Origin: a virus
IMG/VR virus record: IMGVR_UViG_3300035204_001802
Span: 1 to 20,792 of that record
Reading direction: 5' to 3' (one strand)
Length of the DNA: 20,792 nt
The notes under the pieces are model-generated. The model was not told the DNA's origin, did not search any database, and saw nothing but the letters and a program-made list of their open reading frames with translations. The first letter of the stretch is position 1. Every line of letters starts with the position of its first letter. Position numbers and translations under genes: made by a program. Of the stretch, positions 1 through 8,513 are shown in pieces.

Positions 1-1551
1 ATCGCCAACGATCTCGTTAGCGTTCAGCCGATGAGTCTCCCTAGTGGTCTCATCTTCTTCCTTGACTTCACCTTTGGTGGTAACGTCAACTTTAACACTG
101 TCGGCACGCTCCGCGGCGGCTTCGAAGTGGGGCAGTCGCTCTACGGTGGCGCTCGCGTCGCAAGCGAGATCACTGGCGGTGTTAACTTGGATGGTGCTGA
201 CGGAACAAGCGCCGGCGGCGCATACAACTTGCGCAACGGCTACTCGTCTCCGACAGGCTCTGTCCTTGCTGCCGACCTCGCTCTGGTTTTCTCCGGAGTT
301 GTCGGTGACAATGGCAAGGTTTCCGAAGCTGTATTGCCATGCAACAACGCCGGCAACGGCAATGCCGCAGACCTTACGGTCTCTGGTGCTGTTGATCGCA
401 TTCTGCGCTTCGACCCTGACCTGACTTCTGGTTCTTTCGTCTATGTCTTAGAGTTCGATATGACTGGAACACAGTTTAACCGTGAGGATCTTGTTGCTAT
501 CGCGATGACCGGTTCGTCCACCACTGGACAGATCCGCCTCATCCAGCGTCTCTCTGACTTGAAGCGAGATGCGCAGGGTGAACTGGTTGCTCCCAATCAG
601 CTCGCTCGTTTGGTATTTCTCAGTTCCGGCTCTGCCGCCACTGAGAACAAAGAAAACCTTGAAATTGGTGCTGCCCTCCTCCTTGCGCAGGTCGACCAAG
701 ACGGTGCGCTCTCCATGCCGATTACTGATAACTTCACCGGTGGCGATGCCCTCGGTTCCGTTATCGGTACCAACACGTGGGGACTTGAGAACAGTGGTGA
801 TATCCCTGAGATCGACATCAAGGTCGACTCCGTGGCAGTCACCGCGGTTACCAAGAAGCTCAAGGCTAAGTGGACCCCGGAGTTAGGACAAGATCTTAAC
901 GCCTACCACAACCTTGACGCTGAAGTCGAGCTTACTCAGATTCTGTCTGAGCAGATTGCTCTTGAAATCGACCGCGAGATCCTTGAGGACCTCGTCGCCG
1001 GTTCGGCTGCTGGTGTTCGTTACTGGTCGCGTAATCCAGGAACCTTCCTGAATCGCGAGACTGGTACCGCCCTTGCTGCTACTGTTGACTTCACGGGTAA
1101 CGTGAGTGAGTGGTATGAGACCCTCATTGAGACCATCAATGATGTCTCGGCTCAGATCCACCGTAAGACTCTTCGTGGTGCGGCAAACTTTGTGGTTACA
1201 TCCCCAGAGATTGCTAACATCCTTGAGTTCACGGCTGGCTTCCGTGCCAATGTGACTGCCGATAGTGACCGTGGAGACGCGGGCGCTGTGAAGGTTGGTT
1301 CCATTTCGAAGAAGTTCGACATTCTTGTCGATCCTTATTTCCCGCGTAACCTAATGTTGGTTGGACGTCGTGGAAGTAGCTTCCTTGAGAGTGGCTATGT
1401 GTATGCACCTTATGTGCCGCTGCAGACCACACCTACGATCTTCGGTGTTGAAGACTTCGTGCCCCGTAAGGGAGTCATGACTCGATACGCCAAGAAGATG
1501 GTTCGTCCGGATATGTATGGCTTAGTGATCGTTCAGGATCTTGTAAGCTAA
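1..1551 (+). CDS. 23: Major capsid protein, gp23-like (5' end missing)
   Basis: The reading frame is open from the first base of the window, so the gene is truncated at its 5' end; the ATG at 31 is an internal methionine. Translating from base 1 gives a segment containing VQPMSLPSGLIFFLDF, which resembles the conserved gp23 segment around VGVQPMTGPTGLIF. The next 500 or so residues have the acidic, beta-rich composition of a gp23/HK97-fold capsid protein, ending in a VRPDMYG motif near the C-terminus. The product would form the hexameric capsid lattice of the head. A strong hairpin terminator follows immediately, suggesting separate high-level expression. The family call is from sequence memory. 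The N-terminal prohead cleavage region lies outside the window, so processing cannot be judged. Confidence 0.87.
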   Translation: MANDLVSVQPMSLPSGLIFFLDFTFGGNVNFNTVGTLRGGFEVGQSLYGGARVASEITGGVNLDGADGTSAGGAYNLRNGYSSPTGSVLAADLALVFSGVVGDNGKVSEAVLPCNNAGNGNAADLTVSGAVDRILRFDPDLTSGSFVYVLEFDMTGTQFNREDLVAIAMTGSSTTGQIRLIQRLSDLKRDAQGELVAPNQLARLVFLSSGSAATENKENLEIGAALLLAQVDQDGALSMPITDNFTGGDALGSVIGTNTWGLENSGDIPEIDIKVDSVAVTAVTKKLKAKWTPELGQDLNAYHNLDAEVELTQILSEQIALEIDREILEDLVAGSAAGVRYWSRNPGTFLNRETGTALAATVDFTGNVSEWYETLIETINDVSAQIHRKTLRGAANFVVTSPEIANILEFTAGFRANVTADSDRGDAGAVKVGSISKKFDILVDPYFPRNLMLVGRRGSSFLESGYVYAPYVPLQTTPTIFGVEDFVPRKGVMTRYAKKMVRPDMYGLVIVQDLVS

Positions 1552-1579
1552 TACGCTCTGGCGTAAGGTCAAAATAGTT

Positions 1580-1616
1580 AAAGCCCCGTCTCTTTTGAGG
1601 CGGGGCTTTCTATTTA
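1580..1616 (+). terminator. Rho-independent terminator after the capsid gene
   Basis: A 13-bp hairpin pairs 1580-1592 (AAAGCCCCGTCTC) with 1597-1609 (GAGGCGGGGCTTT) around a TTTT loop. The only imperfection is one G-U pair. A short T-rich run (CTATTT) follows. It lies 29 bases after the capsid stop codon and 27 before the next start codon, where it would end most capsid transcripts. Confidence 0.85.
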
Positions 1617-1642
1617 GTAGTGTATTAATCGAGGAAATCTAA

Positions 1643-2911
1643 ATGGCAATCCCTAATCTTAATCCTGCATCAACATCAAATGCCAATATCCTGCCTGTCA
1701 CGGGCACCACAACCAGTGTTGCTGCAACCCTTCCGTTTGGTATTTATGCTAGCTCGACAGCGTTTCTGTCAGGAGCAGCAGATCAAGTAGCCTATACTTA
1801 TAAGAAACTAGGAGGAGATGTTCTTGACATCGAGCTAACTGAGGGGAATGTCTATTCTGCTTACGAAGAAGCTATCCTAGAATATTCGTACCTTGTGAAC
1901 CTCCACCAGAGCAAGAACTCTCTCTCGTCTTATCTGGGGGCTTCCACCGGATCCTTTGATCAAGATGGTCAACTGGCTTCCGGTTCTGCCCTTTCGGGAT
2001 CTAATATAGAGCTGCGGTACCCACGTTTTGATTATGGGTATGTGCGACGAATATCTGAGGGGCTTGCGACAGAAACAGGCATGGGAGGCATTGTTCCGAT
2101 CTATTCGGCATCAGTAACAATGGTCCCCCAGCAGCAAGATTATGATCTTCAAACGATTATTTCTGCTTCTTCGGCAACTGATACTGGATCAGCTTTCTAT
2201 GGAAAGGTGAAAGATAAGAGAGTTGTTATCCGTAAGGTCTTTTTTAAGACGCCACGAGCCATGTGGCGCTTTTATGGTTATTATGGAGGATTTTCGGTTG
2301 TTGGTAATATGCGTACATATGGTCAGTATGCTGACGACTCAACTTTTGAAATCGTTCCCACTTGGCAGAACAAGCTTCAGGCAATTGCCTATGAAGATGC
2401 ATTAAATGTGCGAATTTCTCACTATTCATATGAAATTTATGACAATAGACTGCGCATCTTCCCCAAGCCAGACGCAACAAGCCCTGATAACTATTGGGTT
2501 CAGTTCACAATTGAACGAGAATTTGAGCCGTGGGAAGAGTCTGACAGGGCCAAGACCGGTGTGGGAGGAGTTAATAACCTCAATACGCTGCCATTCCAGA
2601 ATATACCTTATGAGAGTATTAATTCAATCGGCAAGCAATGGATCCGACGTTTTGCCCTAGCTCTGACAAAAGAAATGCTGGGACAAATCCGCGGCAAGTT
2701 TTCAACTGTGCCAATTCCAGGCGAAAGTGTTACTCTCAATGCAGCTGATCTTCTGTCGCAATCTAAATCAGAGCAAGACTCTCTTCGAGCAGAACTAAAG
2801 GCTATCCTAGACGAGACGACATATGACAAGTTAGCGACTCTCGATTCGGGAATGCAGGACGCCGCCGAGAAAGTTCTATCTAATGTGCCCACCGGCATCT
2901 TTGTAGGATAA
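1643..2911 (+). CDS. 13: Neck (head completion) protein, gp13-like
   Basis: The 422-aa product resembles T4 gp13, which with gp14 closes the head-tail connector. Near residues 53-83, KLGGDVLDIELTEGNVYSAY followed by an acidic helix matches the gp13 N-terminal pattern [20 protein letters not shown]. Near residues 333-422, a stretch beginning KQWIRRFALALTKEMLGQIR and ending PTGIFVG matches the gp13 C-terminus, including the closing FGILVG-type residues. It is about 110 residues longer than T4 gp13 (309 aa), with extra material at the N-terminus, in the middle and before the last motif. The ATG follows GAGGAAATCTAA as a ribosome-binding site. The gene follows the capsid terminator and is joined closely to the gp15-like gene. 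Inferred to sit at the head-tail junction. Confidence 0.82.
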   Translation: MAIPNLNPASTSNANILPVTGTTTSVAATLPFGIYASSTAFLSGAADQVAYTYKKLGGDVLDIELTEGNVYSAYEEAILEYSYLVNLHQSKNSLSSYLGASTGSFDQDGQLASGSALSGSNIELRYPRFDYGYVRRISEGLATETGMGGIVPIYSASVTMVPQQQDYDLQTIISASSATDTGSAFYGKVKDKRVVIRKVFFKTPRAMWRFYGYYGGFSVVGNMRTYGQYADDSTFEIVPTWQNKLQAIAYEDALNVRISHYSYEIYDNRLRIFPKPDATSPDNYWVQFTIEREFEPWEESDRAKTGVGGVNNLNTLPFQNIPYESINSIGKQWIRRFALALTKEMLGQIRGKFSTVPIPGESVTLNAADLLSQSKSEQDSLRAELKAILDETTYDKLATLDSGMQDAAEKVLSNVPTGIFVG

Positions 2912-2916
2912 AAACC

Positions 2917-3861
2917 ATGTCTCGAAGTAAGCGAACTCAAGAAGAGATCCAGAATAAAAAAGCTGATCAATATGATTACATTGGCGATAAGAAAGTTGCG
3001 GAAAAACTTCATGAAATTGAATTCGCGCCCTCTAACTTGGAAACCATTGATGGAGCCATGCTTCAGTTTATTGATGACGATTTAAATTTATCTATTACGA
3101 CCAACGAAGGGTTCAAAAAGGTGCCCGTCCTCTGGGTAACAGCCGAACGCGCATATCAGATTAAGCATAACAAGGATTTGCGGGACAAGGAAGAAACTTT
3201 GATCTTGCCCCTTATCACTGTTAACCGAGCCTCCGTTACGAAAGAGCCCAACTTCAAAGGAACCGTGTATGCCAACCTCTATCCGGTTGACGACGCTCGG
3301 GGCGGCACCATTACAATCGCCCGCAATATTAATCAGAAGAAAACAGCTGAATTTCAGAACGCTGAAGCAAATAGAAAGTACGGCGCGAATAAGAACGTGT
3401 CCAGTAAAATGAAAAATACGAATAAACGCAACATGTCTACCGCAAAGACTGTGTATGAGACCATTACGATGCCGATTCCAGTGTGGGTGAAAGTGATATA
3501 CGAAATTACAGTTCGTACTGAATACCAGCAGCAATTGAATGAATTAATTCGCCCTTTTTTGACCGTCCCCGGCAACTCACGCACCCCGCGCCGCATTCAG
3601 AATGAAGGACATTTCTATGAAATCTTTATTGATGGGTCATTTAACGTGGGATCTAATAAAACAAACCTAGGTATGGCTCAACGGAACTACGAAACCACCC
3701 TTAATATCGAGACCTTAGGATATTTGATTGGGGAAGGGGACAACCAAGAGAGACCGAAGATTGTAAGGCGAGAAAACGCTGTGGAATTTAAGATGGGTCG
3801 AGAAAGAACAGTGCTGGGAGATATCCCCGACAACATTAAAGATGGATTTTATAGAGAATAA
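2917..3861 (+). CDS. 15: Tail terminator / proximal sheath stabiliser, gp15-like
   Basis: This 314-aa protein starts 5 bases after the gp13-like stop; its ribosome-binding site (GTAGGAT) lies inside the end of the upstream gene. It shows the gp15 pattern in order: an early segment with FIDDDLNL and KKVPVLWVTAERAYQI (about residues 51-85), resembling the IQIKR and FIRVPITYASKEHF strands of gp15; an ETLILPLITVNRA strand; then MPIPVWVKVIYEITVRTEYQ (about 187-206), matching the gp15 strand pair before its IVEQILPYF helix, here LNELIRPFL. T4 gp15 (272 aa) caps the completed tail tube and sheath and joins the tail to the head. Odd feature: a basic, Lys/Asn-rich insertion at about residues 140-180. 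Position between gp13 and the sheath gene agrees with the call. The similarity is distant. Confidence 0.7.
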   Translation: MSRSKRTQEEIQNKKADQYDYIGDKKVAEKLHEIEFAPSNLETIDGAMLQFIDDDLNLSITTNEGFKKVPVLWVTAERAYQIKHNKDLRDKEETLILPLITVNRASVTKEPNFKGTVYANLYPVDDARGGTITIARNINQKKTAEFQNAEANRKYGANKNVSSKMKNTNKRNMSTAKTVYETITMPIPVWVKVIYEITVRTEYQQQLNELIRPFLTVPGNSRTPRRIQNEGHFYEIFIDGSFNVGSNKTNLGMAQRNYETTLNIETLGYLIGEGDNQERPKIVRRENAVEFKMGRERTVLGDIPDNIKDGFYRE

Positions 3862-3925
3862 TACCATTGCTACTACTTAACACTATTTACTTTGAACATT
3901 TTCATAATGTAGGAGAACGTATCGA

Positions 3926-6817
3926 ATGTCAGTTAAAAATTATAGATTTGTATCGCCAGGCGTTTTCGTCAACGAGATAGACAATTCCCAACTCCCTGCT
4001 TCACCGGCAGGACAGGGTCCGGTTATCATCGGACGAGCAGCAAAAGGACCGGCACTCCGGCCCGTCACCGTTAATTCATTTGAAGAATTTACTAATATTT
4101 TTGGTATTCCAGCTTCCGGCGACCCCGGCAGTGATGTGTGGCGCGAAGGTAACAATACCAGCGCCCCGACGTATGGTGCCTATGCGGCGCAGGCATATCT
4201 CCGAAATAGCGCTCCCCTTACTTATATCCGCCTCCTAGGCGACCAAACCACAGCTAACGGCGGACCTTCCACTACGGCTGGTAATGCCGGCTGGGATGTC
4301 CAAAAGGCTTATGGTCTTGTTGTCTTCGGCTCTGCATCGACTGACTACAACAACAACGTGACTGGCGCACTAGCTGCCATTTTTTACACAAATCATGCGG
4401 ACACTAAAATCGAGTTGTCCGGTGCTTTAGGTGTTTTCGATGGCGACGGTTCCCTTATCGCTGCCACCGGGTCTGACGGTCAAGTCAGTGGGTCTTCTTT
4501 AGTAGTCGCCGAGAACAACAGCGTTGATAAGCAGTTTAAAGCGCTCGTCAAGGCTGCAGACGGATCCACAACCGATGAGGTTATTTTCAACTTCACCGAA
4601 GCCGACTCCCGCTACATCCGCAAAGTGTTTAACACAAACCCACAGCGAGCAAACAGCACAATTTCTAATAATCCTGTATACTATTGGTTAGGTGAGACAT
4701 TTGACCGTCACTTGGCAGCAAATGTCACCTCGACTACTACATTCGCAGCAGTGGTTGAGATTAAAGATGCCACCAACAGTTTGCAGGGCGAGGATCATCT
4801 TGCACCCCTCCAGGGAGCACAAACCCCCGCGATTATCAGTAGCCGACCATCCGCCGGGACAGAACCTGTAGAACTAATGACTTTTCATGCTCTGGGTGAA
4901 CCCGGAGACTGGTCCAACCGTAATCTCAAGATTTCAATTCAGGACATTGCCCGCTCTACAAATGAGTCCAGCGAATACGGAACCTTCTCGGTTGTAATTC
5001 GACACCTCAGTGATTCCGATAACGTTGTGAGAGTCGTTGAGCAGTTCAACAATTGCGATCTTAACCCGGATTCCTTAAATTACGTCGCCCGAAAGATCGG
5101 CGATCGCTATGAAGAGTGGAGTGAAGACGAACGTCGATACGTCCAGCGTGGAGATTATGACAACAATTCTAGTTACATTCGTGTGGCAGTCGCTTCTGAC
5201 GTTGCCGCCAAGCAGACGGATGCAGCCGCACTTCCCTTCGGCTGGCGCGGCATCGTCAAGTATAACGATGAAGACTCCCGCGGCTCGGACGCGACGAGCG
5301 GCTTCGGCGGCAGTACGGATAACTGGTTGACAGCTTCGAACACTACGTTACCGGTCGATTTTCCATTGAATGTAACTACGGGTTCTACCTTCGTCTTTGG
5401 CGGAGAGAGCGTGGCCAATACCGTATACTCAGCATCCGTCCTGTACCCGGTACCAGAGCTTCGCGTAAGCGCGTCTGCTGGCAACCTCAGCAACGGCACG
5501 GATGCCTACTTCGGTTATCAGACAACCAAGACACCCGGCGGCACAGTATACGATACTTCCAACATTGATCTTTTGCGCCCACGTGGCGGTATGGTTGCTA
5601 ACATGTTTGCAGTCGCAAATGCCCAGGCAGAACGCTCCATGCAGTTTACGCTTGATGACGTCGCACAGGGTCCGAGCAGCGAAAGCGGTGTCTGGGTCAG
5701 CGGCTCACACAATGCCGTGACAGCAAATGGCGCCCCATTCGGATCCTACACATATGCCTCTGGCGCTGTTTCTGGTGTCTTAGATGCAGGATACGATCGA
5801 TTCACGGTTCCCATGTATGGCGGGTTCGACGGCACAGATGTGCTTGAGATGGACCCCTTCAGCAACCGGGTCTTCCCCGTGTCCCCTAACGACCGTAACA
5901 GTTACACCTTTAACACCATCCGCCGCGCAATTGATTCAATTGCCGACCCAGAGGTGGTGCAGATGAATGTGGCTTCGATGCCCGGTCTGACCAATGAGGG
6001 TCTAACCACCAATCTGGTTCGCACATGCGAAGACCGTGCTGACGCGCTGGCAGTCATTGACCTCCCCAACGGATATACTCCGCGTGAGGATGGATTGGCT
6101 GCAGCACGTAATAACTCAGCCAGCACAATTCGTCAGGCTGTGAACGGACTTCGATCACGAGGACTTAACTCATCTTATGGTTGTACCTTCTATCCGTGGG
6201 TACGTGCCAGAGATGCTATCAACGGCACTCTCGTTTGGTTACCGCCTTCTGTGGCAGCTATCGGGACTTTCTCTAGCTCGCAGCGGAAGACACAGGTGTG
6301 GTTCGCCCCAGCTGGGTTTAATCGTGGCGGACTAAGCGAGGGCGCTGCTGGTATCCCTGTCATCGATGTGGCACACCAGCTACGCCGTAAAGATCGCGAC
6401 GATCTCTACGCAGCAAACATCAACCCAATTGCCAAGTTCCCGGCAGAGGGTATTGTGATCTTCGGACAGAAGACGCTTCAGGTCACCCCATCGGCTCTCG
6501 ACCGCATTAACGTTCGCCGGCTGATGATCTTTGTGAAGAAGCGCATTTCGCAAATGGCATCGCAGATTCTCTTCGATCCCAATGTGAAGACAACGTGGGC
6601 ACGGTTTACCTCTAAGGTTAACCCTTTCCTGGCGAATGTTAAGACCAACTTCGGTCTATCTGACTACAAAGTGATTCTCGATGAGACCACCACTACTGCA
6701 GAACTGATTGATCGGAACATCTTATACGCTCAGATTTTCTTGAAGCCCACACGAGCCATTGAATTCATTGCTATTGACTTCAATATTACACGAACGGGGG
6801 CATCTTTCGACGATTAA
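3926..6817 (+). CDS. 18: Tail sheath protein, gp18-like, unusually large
   Basis: The 963-aa product begins with the sheath hallmark SPGVFVNEIDNS (about residues 10-21), followed by a GRAAKGPA segment as in T4 gp18 (SPGIELKE, then GKFQWGPA). The C-terminal third (about 630-963) carries the conserved sheath core, including a long helix with DRINVRRLMIFVKKRISQMA and a final strand region LKPTRAIEFIAIDFNITRTG, which in contractile sheaths forms the inter-subunit mesh. T4 gp18 has 659 residues. The roughly 300 extra residues lie between the N-terminal strand and the C-terminal core, and are rich in Gly, Ser, Thr, Asn and Asp; in known sheaths this part forms surface domains. AGGAGA sits 9 bases before the ATG. 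A hairpin follows the stop codon and the tail-tube gene comes next, as in T4. Confidence 0.88.
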   Translation: MSVKNYRFVSPGVFVNEIDNSQLPASPAGQGPVIIGRAAKGPALRPVTVNSFEEFTNIFGIPASGDPGSDVWREGNNTSAPTYGAYAAQAYLRNSAPLTYIRLLGDQTTANGGPSTTAGNAGWDVQKAYGLVVFGSASTDYNNNVTGALAAIFYTNHADTKIELSGALGVFDGDGSLIAATGSDGQVSGSSLVVAENNSVDKQFKALVKAADGSTTDEVIFNFTEADSRYIRKVFNTNPQRANSTISNNPVYYWLGETFDRHLAANVTSTTTFAAVVEIKDATNSLQGEDHLAPLQGAQTPAIISSRPSAGTEPVELMTFHALGEPGDWSNRNLKISIQDIARSTNESSEYGTFSVVIRHLSDSDNVVRVVEQFNNCDLNPDSLNYVARKIGDRYEEWSEDERRYVQRGDYDNNSSYIRVAVASDVAAKQTDAAALPFGWRGIVKYNDEDSRGSDATSGFGGSTDNWLTASNTTLPVDFPLNVTTGSTFVFGGESVANTVYSASVLYPVPELRVSASAGNLSNGTDAYFGYQTTKTPGGTVYDTSNIDLLRPRGGMVANMFAVANAQAERSMQFTLDDVAQGPSSESGVWVSGSHNAVTANGAPFGSYTYASGAVSGVLDAGYDRFTVPMYGGFDGTDVLEMDPFSNRVFPVSPNDRNSYTFNTIRRAIDSIADPEVVQMNVASMPGLTNEGLTTNLVRTCEDRADALAVIDLPNGYTPREDGLAAARNNSASTIRQAVNGLRSRGLNSSYGCTFYPWVRARDAINGTLVWLPPSVAAIGTFSSSQRKTQVWFAPAGFNRGGLSEGAAGIPVIDVAHQLRRKDRDDLYAANINPIAKFPAEGIVIFGQKTLQVTPSALDRINVRRLMIFVKKRISQMASQILFDPNVKTTWARFTSKVNPFLANVKTNFGLSDYKVILDETTTTAELIDRNILYAQIFLKPTRAIEFIAIDFNITRTGASFDD

Positions 6818-6822
6818 AATAA

Positions 6823-6846
6823 TGAGGGAGCTTTGTCGCTCCCTCA
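6823..6846 (+). terminator. Hairpin after the sheath gene, likely terminator
   Basis: TGAGGGAGC (6823-6831) pairs with GCTCCCTCA (6838-6846) around a 6-base loop, giving a perfect 9-bp stem that starts 5 bases after the sheath stop. The sequence after it (CTATATAATATAAGG) is A/T-rich rather than a true T run, so it may be a leaky terminator or an mRNA-stabilising hairpin. The A/T-rich stretch is also a candidate promoter -10 region for the tail-tube gene. Confidence 0.55.
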
Positions 6847-6883
6847 CTATATAATATAAGGATCGTAACAGGAGACACAGAGA

Positions 6884-7459
6884 ATGACATTTTGGACAAA
6901 CCCACTATCAGAACCGAAACGCGAACATAGATTTATTTTGAGAATTCCGGAGCTATCAAGCGTCGACGGAGACTTCTCTTATCAAGACTATCTTGCGAAG
7001 TCGGTCACAAAGCCGTCTTATACGGTCAGCAACACTCCTCATAAGTTCCTGGGAAATACCTATTACTATCCTGGAATCGTTGAGTGGGGAGCCGTCTCAG
7101 CGGAAATTGTTAATGCAGTCAGTCCTGACGGCAACAAGATTATGATGGATGCTCTTACGAAGATGGGATACCTCCAGCCAGATATTCAGGAAGATATTTT
7201 TCTTGCAAACCAAGACCCCAGTACCCCCAATAAGAACGCTGCAGCGATCACACTTGGGGAAGTCTCGATTGAAGAGTTGTCTGGTGGTGGTGGCACCCTA
7301 GGCACCTGGAAGCTCCACAATGCCTTTATTACTTCCGCAAAGTTTGGTGATCTAAATTATGATAATGAAGGAATCCTTAATGTTTCATTAGAATTCCGGT
7401 ATGATTGGGCTACCTATGAAGTGGGTATGGCTACCATGACGCTCCACAACGCAACCTAA
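6884..7459 (+). CDS. 19: Tail tube protein, gp19-like
   Basis: The 191-aa product forms the inner tube through which DNA passes. The length is close to T4 gp19 (163 aa). Near the N-terminus, EHRFILRIP and LAKSVTKPSYTVSNTPHKF fit the first strands and the long loop of the tube fold. YYPGIVEWGAVSAEIV is a typical tube strand pair; the C-terminal part has HNAFITSAKFGDLNYDNEG and VSLEFRYDWATYE, the closing beta hairpin of gp19-family proteins. AGGAGA lies 8 bases before the ATG. The sheath-then-tube order is the standard one in myoviruses. The gene has its own leader after the hairpin, consistent with an abundant product. Confidence 0.85.
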   Translation: MTFWTNPLSEPKREHRFILRIPELSSVDGDFSYQDYLAKSVTKPSYTVSNTPHKFLGNTYYYPGIVEWGAVSAEIVNAVSPDGNKIMMDALTKMGYLQPDIQEDIFLANQDPSTPNKNAAAITLGEVSIEELSGGGGTLGTWKLHNAFITSAKFGDLNYDNEGILNVSLEFRYDWATYEVGMATMTLHNAT

Positions 7460-7479
7460 CCTCAGAAAGAAGGTGACAT

Positions 7480-8343
7480 GTGAGTAGAAAAAACTCCAAC
7501 AGGACCAAGCGGGCTCCTGACGAAACGCCCGCACCCCTTCCTCCAATGCCCAAACATATGGAGGACACAAGTATCTTTTCTTTTACCACTCCGACGGAGT
7601 TTGTAGAATTACCAAGCAAGGGACAGTTCTATCCTCCCTCCCATCCGCTTCATAATACGGATGTGTTGGAAATTCGCCATATGACCGCGAAAGAAGAGGA
7701 TATTCTGACATCTGAAAGCCTTCTTAAGAAGGGGCTTGTGATGGAACGACTTATTCAGTCCGTTTTGGTCGATAAAACCATCGATCCCAATTCTCTTTTA
7801 ATTGGCGACAAGAACGCAGTGCTAATTGCCATTCGACAGACTGGCTTCGGCGATAGATACAGCACAGATATCACTTGTAATGCTTGTGGCGCGCTAAATC
7901 AGAAAGATTTCTCCCTATCCGAGAAGACAATGAAAGAAACTTCCATGGAAGAGGATGTTACGATGCTCGAAAATGGCAATTTCCTCCTAACAGTGGGTAA
8001 TTTCGATCCTCCCATCCAAATGGAGATTCGATTGCTCACCGGCGCCGATGAAGCACGCATTACTAAGACAGTTGAGAACCGGAAAAAGTTAAAACAAGAT
8101 ACTGGTAACGTAACGGAGATTCTTAGGAGTATTTTGGTCTCAGTAAACGGAATTAGCGACCGAAGTGCCCTCGCGCAGATTGCTGATCAAATGCCGGTTG
8201 CGCTTTCTAGGAGAGTCCGAGCCGTATATGATGAAACAATGCCAAATGTAGAGTTATATGGTGACTTCACTTGCGATTCGTGTGATCACGCGGAACGATT
8301 GGAGGTGCCGATCACACTCGGCTTTTTTTGGCCTGACCTCTAG
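7480..8343 (+). CDS. 26: Baseplate hub / tail assembly factor, gp26-like, with zinc-ribbon CxxC pairs
   Basis: A GTG start at 7480 is preceded by AAGGTGA; the overlapping ATG at 7478 runs straight into a stop. The 287-aa product has the pattern of the T4 gp26 baseplate family: FVELPSKGQFY (about residues 41-51), an IRHMTAKEEDIL segment (65-76), a helix leading to LIGDKNAVLIAIRQTGFG (107-124), then C133-x2-C136. A second pair, C265-x2-C268, lies near the C-terminus; the two pairs could bind one zinc ion. In T4, gp26 and the neighbouring gp51 are needed for baseplate hub assembly and are absent or scarce in the mature virion. The last codons run over a seven-T stretch (8323-8329) that may shift ribosomes into the next ORF. 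The location just before the tape measure fits a tape-measure chaperone. Confidence 0.72.
   Translation: MSRKNSNRTKRAPDETPAPLPPMPKHMEDTSIFSFTTPTEFVELPSKGQFYPPSHPLHNTDVLEIRHMTAKEEDILTSESLLKKGLVMERLIQSVLVDKTIDPNSLLIGDKNAVLIAIRQTGFGDRYSTDITCNACGALNQKDFSLSEKTMKETSMEEDVTMLENGNFLLTVGNFDPPIQMEIRLLTGADEARITKTVENRKKLKQDTGNVTEILRSILVSVNGISDRSALAQIADQMPVALSRRVRAVYDETMPNVELYGDFTCDSCDHAERLEVPITLGFFWPDL
8323..8329 (+). promoter_or_regulatory. Candidate translational slip site (seven Ts)
   Basis: In the gp26-like frame this reads GGC TTT TTT TGG. A phenylalanine tRNA on TTT at 8326-8328 can re-pair perfectly with TTT at 8327-8329. That +1 move leads to GGC CTG ACC TCT, the frame of the small downstream ORF. 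A -2 slip would reach the same frame. The zero-frame stop (TAG) comes at 8341. The fused product would be 342 residues (283 plus 59). Confidence 0.4.
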
Positions 8344-8356
8344 TTACCAAGAGTCC

Positions 8357-8509
8357 ATGTATGAAGAGTTTTTTATGCTCAAGCAACATGGAAATTGGTC
8401 GTTTCAAGAGGCATACATGTTGCCGACAGGATTGCGCCGCTGGTTCCTCCAAAGACTGGTTCAACACTTCGAAGAACAAAACAAAGCGCAAGAGGAAGCA
8501 TCTCAATAA
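8357..8509 (+). CDS. Small tail assembly protein, possible frameshift extension of the gp26-like protein
   Basis: From the ATG at 8357 this encodes 50 residues, in the frame +1 relative to the gp26-like gene. The frame is open upstream through the overlap, so coding may instead enter by slippage near 8323 and add 59 residues. The sequence contains EEFFMLKQHGNWSFQEAYML and PTGLRRWFLQRL, a compact helical motif resembling short ORFs that follow the gp26 gene in other T4-like phages, where gp51 sits in T4. The candidate ribosome-binding site (AAGAG) is only 3 bases from the ATG, which is weak and favours frameshifting. Overlapping chaperone ORFs before the tape measure gene are a recurring feature of tailed phages. 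A terminator follows the stop. The reality of the peptide is likely; its mode of translation is unresolved. Confidence 0.62.
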   Translation: MYEEFFMLKQHGNWSFQEAYMLPTGLRRWFLQRLVQHFEEQNKAQEEASQ

Positions 8510-8513
8510 GTCT

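Noticed and set aside
31-1551. ATG at 31 as the true start of the capsid gene
   Set aside because: The frame is open to base 1 and the residues before the ATG (NDLVSVQP) match the conserved gp23 context, so the gene begins outside the window.
1824-1854. TTGACA inside the gp13-like gene as a promoter
   Set aside because: No TATAAT-like hexamer lies 15-19 bases downstream; the best window is GAGGGGAATGTC.
3893-3910. Small stem ACATT/AATGT before the sheath gene as a terminator
   Set aside because: Only 5 A/T-rich pairs, no T run; too weak to support.
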